From Rhodothermus sp. (lineage in GTDB: Bacteria; Bacteroidota; Rhodothermia; Rhodothermales; Rhodothermaceae), in the NCBI GenBank assembly GCA_030950375.1, contig JAUZRN010000011.1, forward strand, positions 1 through 64,000: a stretch of 64,000 bases of DNA. The letters are read 5' to 3'. Position numbers and translations under genes: made by a program. Within the stretch, counting starts at the first letter, position 1. Each line of letters opens with the position of its first letter. Shown here one piece after another: positions 26,280-39,659 of this stretch. The notes below the pieces were generated by a model that was not told the origin of the DNA, did no database searches, and saw only the letters and a program-made list of their open reading frames with translations.

Positions 26280-26651
26280 TCAGGGCCCACCCGAGGGTGC
26301 TTCTACCTGCTCTATCTGCGGCCCACGAATTGGCTGCGCCTCCAGATTGCCAATGTCACCACGATAGAGCATGTCCAGCAACGTGAAGGTCAGGAAGACG
26401 CCTACCATCAACAAGCCGATGATAAAGGCCAAGGCATTGATAGGCCGGTCGTACTTAAGTCCCATAAAAAACAGCACGACCAGCGTGGCCTTGATCACAG
26501 CGATTCCGATCGCCAGGGGCACATGCATAAAATTGAACACGCCCAGATCCGCCTGACCGGTCAGCGCTGTGATAATCGTCAGCGCCACCAGCGCCAGAAA
26601 CACTTTAAGCAATAGCGGTCGGGGTATAATATGGTGCGTTGCGTGCGCCAT
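26280..26651 (-). CDS. coxD: caa3 oxidase subunit IV
   Basis: 123 residues with three membrane segments (about 14-33, 42-63 and 70-93). The second and third helices, HVPLAIGIAVIKATLVVLFFMGLKYD, match the bacterial cytochrome c oxidase subunit IV family (COX4_pro). It is the last gene of the cox block, 20 bases after coxC, and has no redox centre; the family is thought to stabilise the oxidase. The C-terminal tail (about 25 residues) is hydrophilic and Pro-rich. Confidence 0.9.
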   Translation of the reverse strand: MAHATHHIIPRPLLLKVFLALVALTIITALTGQADLGVFNFMHVPLAIGIAVIKATLVVLFFMGLKYDRPINALAFIIGLLMVGVFLTFTLLDMLYRGDIGNLEAQPIRGPQIEQVEAPSGGP

Positions 26652-26670
26652 AATGCTGCCTCCATCCGCA

Positions 26671-27351
26671 TCAGTGAATCAGGTACAGCAAGGGGAACAG
26701 GAAAATCCAGATAATATCTACCAGGTGCCAGTAAAGGGCTGAAATTTCTACCGGTGTATAGTATTCGGGGCTAAAGTGCCCGCGTTGCGCCCGCATTGCT
26801 ATCCAGGCCAGTATCCCCATTCCCACCAGCACGTGCAAGCCGTGGATACCCGTCATCACAAAATAGATGCTGAAGAATTGCCCTACATAGGGAATCTGGA
26901 GCCCTTCGTAGGCATAATTCCCTCCGGGGAAAATATGGTGGTGAAATTTTTCTGAGTACTCGAAGTACTTCACCACCATAAACACCCCCGCCAATGCCAC
27001 CGTTAGCCACAGGTTGCGTACCAGGCGTTTCTGATCGCCCAGTTGCGCGTAATGCACAGCCAGGGCGACTGTGTAGGAAGAGGCCAGCAGCACCAGCGTA
27101 TTCAACCCACCCAGCCGCCAGTCGAGCAGTTTGCTGGCTGCTTGAAACACTTCCGGATGCCAGACGCGGTAGATCGCATAGGCCACGAACATGCCACTGA
27201 ACAGCAGGATTTCCGTGGCCAGAAAGATCCACATGCCGAGCTTGGCCGCATCAAACTGTTGCTCGGCCGACACAAAATGATGTTGCAGGTAGGGCGGATG
27301 GTGCACGTGGGCTTCCGCCTGACCGGGTACAGCTTCCGAAGCTCCTGCCAT
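26671..27351 (-). CDS. coxC: Cytochrome c oxidase subunit III
   Basis: 226 residues with five predicted membrane segments, the number usual for bacterial subunit III of this class. Landmarks are KLGMWIFLATEILLFSGMF near residue 37, FSIYFVMTGIHGLHVLVGM and the C-terminal YWHLVDIIWIFLFPLLYL. Subunit III has no cofactor but helps proton uptake and stability of the oxidase. The gene lies between coxA and coxD. Confidence 0.94.
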   Translation of the reverse strand: MAGASEAVPGQAEAHVHHPPYLQHHFVSAEQQFDAAKLGMWIFLATEILLFSGMFVAYAIYRVWHPEVFQAASKLLDWRLGGLNTLVLLASSYTVALAVHYAQLGDQKRLVRNLWLTVALAGVFMVVKYFEYSEKFHHHIFPGGNYAYEGLQIPYVGQFFSIYFVMTGIHGLHVLVGMGILAWIAMRAQRGHFSPEYYTPVEISALYWHLVDIIWIFLFPLLYLIH

Positions 27352-27386
27352 TGTAATCTCCTGCGTTGGTCGGTCGTAGACTCCGT

Positions 27387-29093
<1,707 letters not shown>

Positions 29094-29109
29094 GGCACCC
29101 TCCTCAGCA

Positions 29110-30060
29110 TTACTGCTGCTGCTTGATAAACTCGATCAAAGCGGCCACTTCGCGTTCGCTCAGCGACGCGTAGCTGGCCGGCATCACGTTGGGATAGCCC
29201 TGCACAACCCGAGCTCCGGGTTGCAGGATGGCTTCCCGAAGATAATTCTCATCCGCTACTGCCGTCGACCCATCTTCAAACGTCCGGGTAGCTCCATAAA
29301 GCCCCTTAAAGGTAGGTCCGACCAAGCGCGATCCATCAACGCTATGACAGCTAAAGCACGCCTTTTCCCGATACAGCTTAGCGCCAAGCTCTGCCAGCGG
29401 CATGTCTTCCGGTACGCCAGCGCTTTCCAACCACTGCTCGAATTCCTCCCGCGGATGCACGATCACCTTGGCCAGCATGCCCGAGTGTTGCGTGCCACAG
29501 TACTCCGCACAGAAGACTGTGTATTCACCGGGCCTGGTGGCTTCAAACCAGAGTGACGAATATCGATCGGGCAGCACGTCTTGCTTGACCCGAAATGCCG
29601 GCACGTAAAAGCTGTGAATCACATCGACGCTGGTCATACGTAGCTTCACCGGCTGCCCGGCCGGCACATGCAGCTCATTGGTTGTCTTAACCCCGTTCGG
29701 GTACTCAAACTCCCAGTACCATTGATAACCATGTACCAGGATTTCATAGGCATCCGGGGGGGCCGTGTACATCTTGATGAAAACCCGGAAGCCCCAGGTA
29801 AATACGATCAGCGTCAGAATCGTAGGTACTACGATCCATGCCAGCTCAATCGCCTTCTTTTCCTTGACGGGCTCCGGCATCTCGTCAAGCCGACGTCGCC
29901 GGTACCGAACGACGAAAAAAGTCATCGCCCCGACGACGCCGATGAACAGCAGGGTGCTCACCAGCAACCAGAAATGAAACAGACTATCTACCTCGGGAGC
30001 CACCGAAGAAGCAGCCTCCGGTAACCAGGCGGTATTCTGCAGCAAAATCATTGCATACAT
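29110..30060 (-). CDS. coxB: caa3 oxidase subunit II with fused cytochrome c domain
   Basis: 316 residues. Two N-terminal membrane helices (about 28-52 and 72-95) are followed by a cupredoxin domain with the CuA site: [11 protein letters not shown] supplies a His, and [13 protein letters not shown] the two Cys, a His and a Met. A C-terminal cytochrome c domain (from about 225) has CFSCH and a likely distal Met in the [10 protein letters not shown] segment. The fusion is what makes this a caa3 enzyme: electrons pass from the quinol-oxidising complex to heme c, CuA and subunit I. It is ordered before coxA with a 16-base gap. Confidence 0.97.
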   Translation of the reverse strand: MYAMILLQNTAWLPEAASSVAPEVDSLFHFWLLVSTLLFIGVVGAMTFFVVRYRRRRLDEMPEPVKEKKAIELAWIVVPTILTLIVFTWGFRVFIKMYTAPPDAYEILVHGYQWYWEFEYPNGVKTTNELHVPAGQPVKLRMTSVDVIHSFYVPAFRVKQDVLPDRYSSLWFEATRPGEYTVFCAEYCGTQHSGMLAKVIVHPREEFEQWLESAGVPEDMPLAELGAKLYREKACFSCHSVDGSRLVGPTFKGLYGATRTFEDGSTAVADENYLREAILQPGARVVQGYPNVMPASYASLSEREVAALIEFIKQQQ

Positions 30061-30083
30061 CGCTTTCGGGACGTTCTCTTCGT

Positions 30084-30926
30084 TTAGCTGGCCGTCTGGA
30101 GCGTTGCCTGCTGGCGACGGCGCTCCCGCCGCCAGAACAGAAACAAGGTGATGCCCAGCACCACCATCGTCACCGCTCCACCCAGCCGCATGATGTTGAA
30201 CGCGTTCGCAACGTAAGAATTTTCGTCGGGATCGTACTGGAAGCAGTACAGCAGCACCTGATCCAACACCGTCCCCACCTTGCCCTCCGATGCCTCTACC
30301 AGCGCCTTGCGTACATCGCCCGGATCATGCTCCAGGCCGTACAGATAACGCGAGATCTTTCCGTCTCCACTCAGAAAAATTAACGCTGCCGGATGCGCAA
30401 ACTGTTGTTTTTCCGGCACCCAGCGAAAAGAAAATCCTACTGCATCCGTCAGTGCCCGAATCGTGGTCGAATCGCCCGTCAGAAAATGCCAGCCGGCCGC
30501 CGCCGTCGGTTTGCCCAGCATCTTCAGGTAGTGGGCTTTTCTTCGACGGACCAATGCCGGCGTCTCTCGATGATCAAAGCTCACTGCCAGTACTTCAAAC
30601 TGCTCGCCCGGTGTCCACGACATCTGCCGAAGCGTTTTTGTCAATCCGTCCAGTACCAGATTGCAGAGCATCGGGCAGTCGTGGTATACCAGCGTCAGCA
30701 ATACCGGGCGCCGACCGTCAAAGAACGTCTGCAGGGCTACAGGCCGCCCCTCTTCATCATAAAACGTCAGGTCCAGCGGAATGTAGGCCCCGAGCTTTGG
30801 TTCGATGCCCACTCCCTCAAAAACGGCCAACTGCTGACCGCTCCGCTGGGCAACGGCCGGGAGCGTGAGCAGCATCCCCAGCAACCATATTCCCTGCTGC
30901 CAGCGCCACCACATCGACATCATCAA
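30084..30926 (-). CDS. sco: SCO1/SenC copper chaperone
   Basis: 280 residues. An exported thioredoxin-fold protein with the copper-binding pair in HDCPMLCNL (CxxxC) and the distal His in QFAHPAALIF. A signal peptide covers about 1-27. Unlike most SCO proteins it has a C-terminal membrane segment (about 250-268) and so seems anchored at its C-terminus. SCO proteins deliver copper to the CuA site of subunit II. It is placed directly upstream of coxB, 23 bases away. Confidence 0.92.
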   Translation of the reverse strand: MMMSMWWRWQQGIWLLGMLLTLPAVAQRSGQQLAVFEGVGIEPKLGAYIPLDLTFYDEEGRPVALQTFFDGRRPVLLTLVYHDCPMLCNLVLDGLTKTLRQMSWTPGEQFEVLAVSFDHRETPALVRRRKAHYLKMLGKPTAAAGWHFLTGDSTTIRALTDAVGFSFRWVPEKQQFAHPAALIFLSGDGKISRYLYGLEHDPGDVRKALVEASEGKVGTVLDQVLLYCFQYDPDENSYVANAFNIMRLGGAVTMVVLGITLFLFWRRERRRQQATLQTAS

Positions 30927-30936
30927 ACATTCAGGC

Positions 30937-31329
30937 TTACATGCGCACGCGCAATCCCGAAGGCTGTGGTAATGTCAGGGTCGAATCGTCTCCGTAAGCT
31001 TTTACCACCTCCTCCATGGCCTGCTCAATAGGGATGCGATAAACGCCCCGTTCGGCATCTACTACTCCATAGCCTTCCAGTAGCTGCCGCGCATGCGCTT
31101 CGGTCTCTTCTCTCAACGGATAGCGAAGCGACGCCGCGGCCGTCTCTGCCGTCTTTTGCATCTGCCAGCGCGCCGCCACGATCAGCACCACTACAATAAC
31201 AACCACAAGCGCTACCGTTCCCCACACCAGCCGGAAGAGATACGGTGCCTGCACATTGGCTTCATCCGGCTGCACAGCCGGTGTGGTTTCGGCAGAAGCC
31301 TCCTGGGTCTGTTTCTCCTGCTCGGCCAT
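30937..31329 (-). CDS. Small membrane-anchored protein of the act-cox operon
   Basis: 130 residues with one membrane segment (about 31-52, LFRLVWGTVALVVVIVVVLIVAA), a charged N-terminus facing the cytoplasm, and a soluble C-terminal part that includes GVYRIPIEQAMEEVVKAYG. No heme, copper or Fe-S motif is seen. It sits between actF and sco with an 83-base gap to actF and 10 bases to sco, so it belongs to the oxidase or complex III assembly unit by position. The family is not recognised. Confidence 0.78.
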   Translation of the reverse strand: MAEQEKQTQEASAETTPAVQPDEANVQAPYLFRLVWGTVALVVVIVVVLIVAARWQMQKTAETAAASLRYPLREETEAHARQLLEGYGVVDAERGVYRIPIEQAMEEVVKAYGDDSTLTLPQPSGLRVRM

Positions 31330-31412
31330 AACTTCTATGCGCGTTACAGTAGGGTCGAACGCTTTATAAAAAAACTGGTTGTCGCTCTATGCGAAAGCTC
31401 TGCAAAAACGTC

Positions 31413-32663
31413 CTAATGCAAGGCCAGTGAGCGGGCCAGGTAGGGATCGTTCTGGGGCACCAGGCTATGCCGACTGAGCCGGTAAAACAGCAAGCCGACC
31501 ACCACGCCCAGCAACCCCAGCCAGCAGGTTATGTCCAGCCAGTGGAAAGTCAACTCCTTGTGCAGCACGGGCATGGCTATCCAGAACAGGTCGACCCAGT
31601 GTATGATCGCAAACCAGATGCCCATGACCCCCACCAGCAGCGGCGTGCGCTTGGCCGCCCAGGGTAAAAGTATCAGAAACGGTACTACGAAATGGCCCCA
31701 GATCAACAGCTGACTGATCCCCTCCCAACCATGCTCTAACCGATGGCGATACCAGAGCGTCTCCTCGGGGATATTTCCGTACCAGATTAACATGTACTGG
31801 CTGAAAGCGATATAGGCCCAGAAAGCCGTAAAGCCAAACATCAACTTACCCAGATCCTGGAAATGGGGCGGACGAACAATGCCAGCCAGCGGTCCTCGAC
31901 GCACCAGGATAACATAGCAGGCGGCGATGAAACCTAATGCGACAAAGAATGCCCCCGCGAAGAAGTACACGCCAAAGATCGTCGAGTACCAGTGGGGATC
32001 GAGCGACATCAGGAAATCGTAGCTGGCAAAAGCTACCGTCACACCGTAGAGCGGCATCCCCCAGGCGCTGACCTTTCGCTGCTGCGCCGGAATGGCCGGA
32101 TCCGGCTCAACATCCTGGCGCACCGACAGGGTGTAGAGCCTATAGGCCAGCAGGGTCCATATGAGAAAGTAGAATCCGACACGTACCAGGAAGAAGGGAA
32201 CGTTCAGATAAGCCCGCTTCCCGGCCAGAATGGGATCATATGCCGGACTGGCTGGATCGTAGACTTCCGAGTGCGTCCAGTGATACAGATCGTGGAGCCC
32301 GAACAGAATCGGGATAAACAGAAGCGCCAGCACCGGAAAGATCCATATGAGCGCTTCAGGCAGCCGACGCACGGCCACCACCCACTGCGCCCGCGTCAGA
32401 TGCTGAATCATTACAAAAAACAGGGCGCCCAACGCCAGCGACAGACAGAAGGTCCAGCCTACCAGGTAGGAGAAATAAAACTGAGACGCATCAATAATCC
32501 ATCCCACTATACTGACAATAAGCAGCCCAACACCAAGGGCCAACGGAACAGCCCAGATGCGCACATCTTCGGAGAGTCGGTAACGGGGTTCCGCCTGCGC
32601 TCGCGTGGGCTGCAGCGGATCCAGCAACCAGCCCGGGAAGGTGTTCTTTTTGACTGTTGCCAT
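31413..32663 (-). CDS. actF: Alternative complex III membrane subunit F
   Basis: 416 residues with about ten membrane helices. It resembles ActC/NrfD-type quinol-binding subunits but is shorter; ActF proteins are family members in ACIII. The start (FPGWLLDPLQPTRAQ) is preceded by 30 bases after the actE stop. In ACIII the two membrane subunits ActC and ActF sit beside each other in the membrane and are linked with proton translocation, according to known structures of the complex from other bacteria. No cofactor motif is visible. Confidence 0.9.
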   Translation of the reverse strand: MATVKKNTFPGWLLDPLQPTRAQAEPRYRLSEDVRIWAVPLALGVGLLIVSIVGWIIDASQFYFSYLVGWTFCLSLALGALFFVMIQHLTRAQWVVAVRRLPEALIWIFPVLALLFIPILFGLHDLYHWTHSEVYDPASPAYDPILAGKRAYLNVPFFLVRVGFYFLIWTLLAYRLYTLSVRQDVEPDPAIPAQQRKVSAWGMPLYGVTVAFASYDFLMSLDPHWYSTIFGVYFFAGAFFVALGFIAACYVILVRRGPLAGIVRPPHFQDLGKLMFGFTAFWAYIAFSQYMLIWYGNIPEETLWYRHRLEHGWEGISQLLIWGHFVVPFLILLPWAAKRTPLLVGVMGIWFAIIHWVDLFWIAMPVLHKELTFHWLDITCWLGLLGVVVGLLFYRLSRHSLVPQNDPYLARSLALH

Positions 32664-32693
32664 AAGTCTATACCCCTATGGTTAAGCGCCCAC

Positions 32694-33305
32694 CTACTGT
32701 CCTTGAAGTTGTGCGCGAATTGCCTCGGGCACATCAGCTGCCGTGGCGTGCTGGCTACGCTGAAGCGCCCGCACGTACGCCACAATGGCCCAGCGGTCAG
32801 CTACAGGAATCTGATGGCCATACGCAGGCATATTGCGCACCCCATTGGTGATCACCTCGAAGAGATAGCCGTCTGCTACATTGCGCAGCCGGTCATCGTG
32901 GAAGGACGGCGCCGGCGTATACCCATAATTACCGCGCATGATAATCCCCTGACCATCTCCCGCTTCTCCATGGCAGACGGCGCAGTAGATGTTATAGCGC
33001 TCCCGCCCCCGCCGTACCACTTCGGGGGTAACAGCCAGCGGAATGCGCTCCACATAGGCTCCATCGGCCGTCTTTCCAAAGTAAAACGGGGTATCTTCTT
33101 TCAGCAGTCCCCGGGGCACCGTTCCGGGCACCGGCGGCCGCATGGCTCGGCGATCGGCGAAGAAAGGGTTTAGCTCCTGAGCTTCAAACTTCTCCTGAAA
33201 GTCCATGTTCAGGTTGGGATGCACCGGGGGCTTGCTGGAAATCATTCCACGGCAGCCTGCCAGCAGCAGGCCCAATAGCAATCCCGTCCAGATCGTACGC
33301 GACAT
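32694..33305 (-). CDS. actE: Alternative complex III monoheme cytochrome c (lipoprotein)
   Basis: 203 residues from the ATG at 33305. A signal peptide with lipobox LLAGC (Cys 18) indicates lipid anchoring. One heme-binding motif CAVCH lies at 108-112 and is followed by GEAGDGQG; NMPAYGHQI near residue 160 may supply the axial Met. In ACIII, ActE carries a single heme c and takes part in electron transfer to the oxidase or soluble carriers. It follows actD with a 24-base gap. Confidence 0.93.
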   Translation of the reverse strand: MSRTIWTGLLLGLLLAGCRGMISSKPPVHPNLNMDFQEKFEAQELNPFFADRRAMRPPVPGTVPRGLLKEDTPFYFGKTADGAYVERIPLAVTPEVVRRGRERYNIYCAVCHGEAGDGQGIIMRGNYGYTPAPSFHDDRLRNVADGYLFEVITNGVRNMPAYGHQIPVADRWAIVAYVRALQRSQHATAADVPEAIRAQLQGQ

Positions 33306-33329
33306 GGCAGGTCTGGCTTGCATCATGAC

Positions 33330-33983
33330 TCAGCTCGTCGTTACGGCAGCTTTAGCGGCCGACGCAGGTGTCGGAGCAACCTCTTCTTCGCCCCGATCTT
33401 CAATCACCTCGATGTTGTAGCCGCCCAGCTGCTCCAGCAACTGGCGCGTAGCCACCTGGTCAAACTTTGGATCACTGGCGGCCACAAACAGGAAAAATCC
33501 GTCGTCGGTCACCCTTGCAAAGTTCTTGGAGTAAAACAGCGGATTGTAGGGACGCGGCAGCCCATTAAGGGCCAGCATAATTGCTACCCCGGCCAGCGCC
33601 GAAAACAGAATCGTCAACTCAAAGATGATGGGCACCGACGGCGGCAGCGCAAAGAAGGGCTTTCCACTGATGTTCAGCGGATAATCAACCGCCCCCATCC
33701 ACCACTGCATCCACCACCCCAGCACCAACCCGGCAATCGTTCCCGTAAAGAAGGTGAGCACGCCTACCTTCGAGTTGCCCAGCCCCATCGCCTCATCCAT
33801 CCCATGGATAGGGAAGGGGCTGTGGGCATCAAAATGCCGATAGCCAGCTTTGCGCACCTGTCGGGCAGCATGCAACAGGGCTGCCGGATCCGAAAACTCG
33901 GCCAGCAGGCCATAAACCGACCCGTCACGGGCCTCATAAATGCCCATCGAAGCTTTCAGCGAGCGAAGCAATTCCTTCAGCAT
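33330..33983 (-). CDS. actD: Alternative complex III subunit D
   Basis: 217 residues, two membrane segments (about 93-113 and 145-165) in a DUF3341-type protein: YEARDGSVYGLLAEFSDPAALLHAARQ at the N-terminus and LGNSKVGVLTFFTGTIAGLVLGWWMQWW before the first helix. No redox cofactor is expected. It follows actC by 16 bases. Confidence 0.93.
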   Translation of the reverse strand: MLKELLRSLKASMGIYEARDGSVYGLLAEFSDPAALLHAARQVRKAGYRHFDAHSPFPIHGMDEAMGLGNSKVGVLTFFTGTIAGLVLGWWMQWWMGAVDYPLNISGKPFFALPPSVPIIFELTILFSALAGVAIMLALNGLPRPYNPLFYSKNFARVTDDGFFLFVAASDPKFDQVATRQLLEQLGGYNIEVIEDRGEEEVAPTPASAAKAAVTTS

Positions 33984-33999
33984 GGCATCTCTCCATTGC

Positions 34000-35463
<1,464 letters not shown>

Positions 35464-35491
35464 CGCGTTCTCGGTCCTGCTTGCAGATCGC

Positions 35492-38400
35492 TTAGGCTAC
35501 CGATTCCTGCTCCAGTAGCCGGGGATTCGGGTTCGTAATACGAGCCAGGTACGAAGTGCGCGGCTTGACATTGAGCGCCGCCAGCATCTCGTACCGCCGT
35601 ACATTCTGTCGCTGTCGAACAACCGCACTGTTGGGATCATTCAGATCACCGAACGTGATTGCTTCGGCCGGACAGGCCTGCTGACAGGCCGTCTTGACTT
35701 CGCCATCCCGCAAAGGTCGCCGTTCAATATTGGCCTGCCGCTGCGCCTCGCGGATGCGCTGCACGCAGTACGTGCATTTTTCCATCACGCCGCGGAAGCG
35801 CATGGTCACGTCCGGATTCTGGGCCATCTGTATCTGAATAGGTAGCGTCTTGACCCAGTTAAACCAGTTGAACCGCCGCACCTTGTAGGGACAGTTGTTC
35901 GAGCAATAGCGGGTACCGATGCAGCGGTTGTAAACCATCTCGTTGAGCCCATCCGGCGAGTGCACCGTCGCCGCCACGGGGCAGACCGACTCGCAGGGCG
36001 CGTTCTCGCAGTGCATGCAGGGTACCGGCTGCACCACGAGCTGCGGATCGTCGACGTGGGCCTCGTCGCTTACAAAGTAGCGATCGATACGCAACCAGTG
36101 CATTTCGCGCCCACGGCCCACCTCACTTTTGCCCACCATCGGCACGTTATTTTCACTGTCGCAGGCCACGATGCAGGCATTGCACCCCGTACAGGCATTC
36201 AGGTCAATGACCATTGCCCACTGGTTACGGTAGTAATCACTATCCTGAAAGGCGGGCTGCTTGCTCGGATGGGCCTCTTCCCACAGCGTAGGATATTGCT
36301 CCCAGGGTTCCAAGCCTTTCAGAGGCGGCTCGGCCTCTTTGGCAAAGTCTGGATGCTTCCGGAATTCTTCCAGCGTAGCCAGACGCACCAGAGGCCGCCC
36401 GACCATCGCGCCATGGTCCTGCGTGGTTACAATCTTATAGGTACGTTCGGTTTTGCGCACCCGGGCCCCACGAGCCACCCAGGGCATCTCCGGCCGCCGA
36501 AGCGGCGCTACATTTACGCCCACGCCGGTAGCGATAGCGCCATGGCCGTAAATGTCCGTGTAGTCGTCCAGGTCAAAAAACGGCGTCTTGCGCTCGGGAC
36601 GGGTCGATGTGATTTCACGTCCATACCCCAGATAGACGGTAATCGAATCGTCCGGGTGGCCGGGCAGTATCCATACAGGGAGTTCCACCGCTCGATCATC
36701 CAGCGCAAGTTCAATCACGTCGACAATATAGACCCCTTTGCGGTATTCAGCCTTGACGCCCAGCGCCTCGGCCGTCTTTGGACTCAAAATGGCTACATTA
36801 TCCCAGACGATCTTTGTGATCGGGTCGGGCAGCTCTTGCGTCCAGGCATTGTTGGCAAAACTGCCATCCAGTATGGTCGGATCCAGCCGGAAGACCACCT
36901 CCAGCCCACTCTCTGTCGCAGCAGGCCAGTTGGTCAGCGCCTGCCGACGAGGCCGTAATGTAACGGTCGGATAGCTTGAATCCGGCAGGAACCCGTCATG
37001 CAACACCCGCTGCCAGACCTGTTCGAAGGCGCCCCGCCCCGCCAGTAATTGTCGCCAGGTAGCGCGCACCAGATCGTAGCTGCTCTGCTCTCGTCCCGTA
37101 GCCAGCAGCGCCAGCACTTCAAGCGCTGAATGCGCTGCTTCATAAAGTGGCGCGATCAGGGGCTGGATAACCGAAAGCGTACCGTCGTAGGCACGTCCGT
37201 CTCCCCAGGCCTCCAGATAGTGTGTTGCTGGCAGATGCCAGGTGCTGCGGCGTGCCGTTTCGTCCACGTGCAGTCCCACGTGAATCACCTCAGGGACCCG
37301 TGCCAGCGCTTCGGCAAAGCCCAGAGCCGCCGGAGCATCATAGACGGGATTGACATTCAGAAGCAGCAACACGTCCACCTCCCCTGCCTGCATGGCCTGC
37401 ACCAGATCGGCCAGGGCCGTGTGCTGTGGTGTGACCGGCTCTTCCAGCGCATGCAGGATCACCGTACGGCCCAGACTGCCCAGCAGGTCGTTGATCACCG
37501 CGCAGAGGGCATGCACAGCCGGGGGCTGCGTTTCGCCTGCCAGCACCACACCACGCCGGCCGGCGGCCCGAAGATCGCGTGCGATCTCCACCACGAACGG
37601 GTGCCCTGCAAACCGGGCGCCCGCCTCGCGGAGCTCGGTAATGCCCAGCTCAGCTGCCAGCGCTGCCGCAAATGCCGGAATGTCGCCAGCCCGCAGGCGC
37701 AACCGGTGGTCGGCCATACCGCCTGTGACCGTGTAGGTGCTCTCGATCACGTACAGGCGGCTGATCTCGTCCTCGGGCCGCTCCATGCGCCGGCTGGCTG
37801 CAAACTCACGCGTGTTCTCGATAAAGTTGCGGTCGGTCGGCCCCAGAAAGTCGGCGTCGAGGCTGACGATCACGCGCGCCTCTGAGAAGCGATAGCGCGC
37901 GCGCACCGGACGTCCAAAGGCCTGCTGCAGCCCCAGGGCTTCATTATCGTCGCCTTCCGGTCGGTAGGTCACCCAGCGCACCTGTGCATAGCGGCGGGCC
38001 AGCTCCTGCTGTAGCGCCGCCAGCGTGGGCGAACTGCTCGGCTCGCAGAGCACAGCCAGCCGCTTCGTGCCCGCCTCGGCTGCCAGCGTCTGGGCAAACT
38101 GTACGAAGTCGCTCCATGAGGCAGGCTCTCCCTTGCGGAGCACCTGCTGGGAGCGATCCGGATCGTACAGGTTCAGCAGCGAAGCTTGCTCAAAGACACC
38201 TGAAGCCCCCTGGCTGAGGGGATGGTCCGGGTTTCCCTCGATTTTGGTCGGACGCCCTTCGTGGCTTTCGACCAGCAACGGCCGCAGAATCCCTCTGAAA
38301 GGCATGGCCGTCGCATAATGCAGCGGAATGCCCGGAATGATCTCCTCAGGCTGACGCACATAGGGCAGGATTTTTTCAACAGGGCGCCGGCAGGCCGTCA

Positions 38401-38611
38401 GACCGGCCAGCGCCATCGACGCACCCATAATCTGCAAAAACTGACGCCGCGACGTGCCACTCGGTGGCTCGGCGACGCCCGGCATAAATTCGTCCTGCGC
38501 CAGCTTTACCCATTCCGGGTTGCGCTGCAGATCGGCTGCACTGCGCCAGAGACGCTTGCCCGACGCAGACTTTTCAGCTCCGTCCGGATTTACCACAGGC
38601 AGTTCAATCAT
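35492..38611 (-). CDS. actB: Alternative complex III iron-sulfur subunit B
   Basis: 1039 residues. A Tat-like N-terminal motif [13 protein letters not shown] (about 53-65) is followed by a long molybdopterin oxidoreductase-like region (about 80-720) that in this family carries no molybdenum cofactor. A C-terminal ferredoxin-like part (about 795-1000) has four cysteine clusters, starting with CTGCNAC (807-813), then [30 protein letters not shown] (946) and CQQACP (976). The Cys sets fit three [4Fe-4S] and one [3Fe-4S] centres, as reported for ActB. It links quinol oxidation to the hemes. Confidence 0.97.
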   Translation of the reverse strand: MIELPVVNPDGAEKSASGKRLWRSAADLQRNPEWVKLAQDEFMPGVAEPPSGTSRRQFLQIMGASMALAGLTACRRPVEKILPYVRQPEEIIPGIPLHYATAMPFRGILRPLLVESHEGRPTKIEGNPDHPLSQGASGVFEQASLLNLYDPDRSQQVLRKGEPASWSDFVQFAQTLAAEAGTKRLAVLCEPSSSPTLAALQQELARRYAQVRWVTYRPEGDDNEALGLQQAFGRPVRARYRFSEARVIVSLDADFLGPTDRNFIENTREFAASRRMERPEDEISRLYVIESTYTVTGGMADHRLRLRAGDIPAFAAALAAELGITELREAGARFAGHPFVVEIARDLRAAGRRGVVLAGETQPPAVHALCAVINDLLGSLGRTVILHALEEPVTPQHTALADLVQAMQAGEVDVLLLLNVNPVYDAPAALGFAEALARVPEVIHVGLHVDETARRSTWHLPATHYLEAWGDGRAYDGTLSVIQPLIAPLYEAAHSALEVLALLATGREQSSYDLVRATWRQLLAGRGAFEQVWQRVLHDGFLPDSSYPTVTLRPRRQALTNWPAATESGLEVVFRLDPTILDGSFANNAWTQELPDPITKIVWDNVAILSPKTAEALGVKAEYRKGVYIVDVIELALDDRAVELPVWILPGHPDDSITVYLGYGREITSTRPERKTPFFDLDDYTDIYGHGAIATGVGVNVAPLRRPEMPWVARGARVRKTERTYKIVTTQDHGAMVGRPLVRLATLEEFRKHPDFAKEAEPPLKGLEPWEQYPTLWEEAHPSKQPAFQDSDYYRNQWAMVIDLNACTGCNACIVACDSENNVPMVGKSEVGRGREMHWLRIDRYFVSDEAHVDDPQLVVQPVPCMHCENAPCESVCPVAATVHSPDGLNEMVYNRCIGTRYCSNNCPYKVRRFNWFNWVKTLPIQIQMAQNPDVTMRFRGVMEKCTYCVQRIREAQRQANIERRPLRDGEVKTACQQACPAEAITFGDLNDPNSAVVRQRQNVRRYEMLAALNVKPRTSYLARITNPNPRLLEQESVA

Positions 38612-38673
38612 AGGACGCTCTCAACCGACAAACGCGAAAACGTTTCCAACTAAACCCATAAAGGCCCGCCCGC

Positions 38674-39321
38674 TTAGTAATGGCAGGCTGAACAGTTCGT
38701 GGGCGGACGAATCCCCTCTTCTCGAATGCGGACCAGGTTACGTTCAATGTAGTCGGCCGGCGGCTGATAGCCCATCGTGGTGATCTCGCTTTGGGGCCGC
38801 AAATACAGCTCCGGCTGCCGATGACACTCCAGACACCATCCCATCGAGAGGGGCTTAACCACCCGCACCACATCCATCTGATCAATCCGACCGTGACAGG
38901 TCTCGCATCCCACCCCATTGTTTACATGGGAGGCATGGCTGAAGTGCGCATAGTCAGGCAGGTGATGCACCTTCACCCACTCAATGGATTGATCCGTCGC
39001 CCAGCTATCACGCACCGCCTGCAACCGGGGTGACTCGGTCAAAATCTGACCATGGCAGTTCATACAGGTCTGCGTAGAAGGGATGCCTGCCTTATCAGCA
39101 ATCTCCACCCCTCCATGGCAATAGCGACAATCCAATCCCAGCTTGCCCACATGAATGCGGTGGCTGTACGGCACCGGTTGCTCCGGCGCGTAGCCCACTT
39201 CATAAAATTCCGGCGAAAAGTAGTACCATACCAGAAAAACGGCCAGCACACCCCCAAAGACAGAGCCTGCCAGCGAAAGCGCCGGCAACCGATTGGTCTT
39301 TCTGGAAAAAATCTGCGGCAT
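38674..39321 (-). CDS. actA: Alternative complex III pentaheme cytochrome c
   Basis: 215 residues. One N-terminal membrane anchor (about 13-33) is followed by exactly five CxxCH heme motifs, at residues 65 (CRYCH), 86 (CMNCH), 139 (CETCH), 163 (CLECH) and 210 (CSACH, two residues before the end). The pentaheme count is the ActA signature. It is the first gene of the act-cox transcript and is followed by actB 62 bases later. The upstream 338 bases to the GT2 gene hold the operon promoter. Confidence 0.97.
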   Translation of the reverse strand: MPQIFSRKTNRLPALSLAGSVFGGVLAVFLVWYYFSPEFYEVGYAPEQPVPYSHRIHVGKLGLDCRYCHGGVEIADKAGIPSTQTCMNCHGQILTESPRLQAVRDSWATDQSIEWVKVHHLPDYAHFSHASHVNNGVGCETCHGRIDQMDVVRVVKPLSMGWCLECHRQPELYLRPQSEITTMGYQPPADYIERNLVRIREEGIRPPTNCSACHY

Positions 39322-39659
39322 AACGTTCCAGACGTAAGGCTATCCCCCTTGTTCGTAAAGCAGGAATCTACAGCCTCCCAAACTGCGCGGGAGCCTGTCC
39401 CTGCGAAATTCGGATAAAAAGTCTCACTTTACTGAAAACAGCCTTTACGCTACAGGACTTAGACCAAAAAATCAATGCTTCCCTCATTTCCTTGCAGGAT
39501 TTTCGGGAATCGTTGACAGAGCTTCCGCATTCGCCGCAACCCAGGCATTGCTGCGGATGCAGGCACAAAGTATGCCGCCCTTCCGTTTTTTGCAAAGCTT
39601 TGCGGTAAGGGCAGCACACTTTCGCATTATCTTTGAAACCGGTCTACCGCACTGCAGAG
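39322..39659. other. Divergent promoter region between actA and the GT2 fusion gene
   Basis: Roughly 340 bases, lower in GC than its surroundings. No gene is seen. For the + strand gene a TATCTTTG box lies at 39628-39635, matching the Bacteroidota -7 consensus TAnnTTTG; a TTTG at 39599-39602 is too far (25 bases) for a confident -33 box. For actA no box could be assigned. Confidence 0.6.
39628..39635 (+). promoter_or_regulatory. Possible -7 promoter box TATCTTTG
   Basis: Matches TAnnTTTG, the -7 element of Bacteroidota promoters, 24 bases before the GT2 fusion start. Whether Rhodothermota use this consensus is an assumption, and the -33 element is not at standard spacing. Confidence 0.3.

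Noticed and set aside
35492-38611. ActB as an active molybdenum oxidoreductase
   Set aside because: The gene context is ACIII, whose B subunit lacks the molybdopterin cofactor according to studies of the family; the fold is present but enzymatic use is not inferred.
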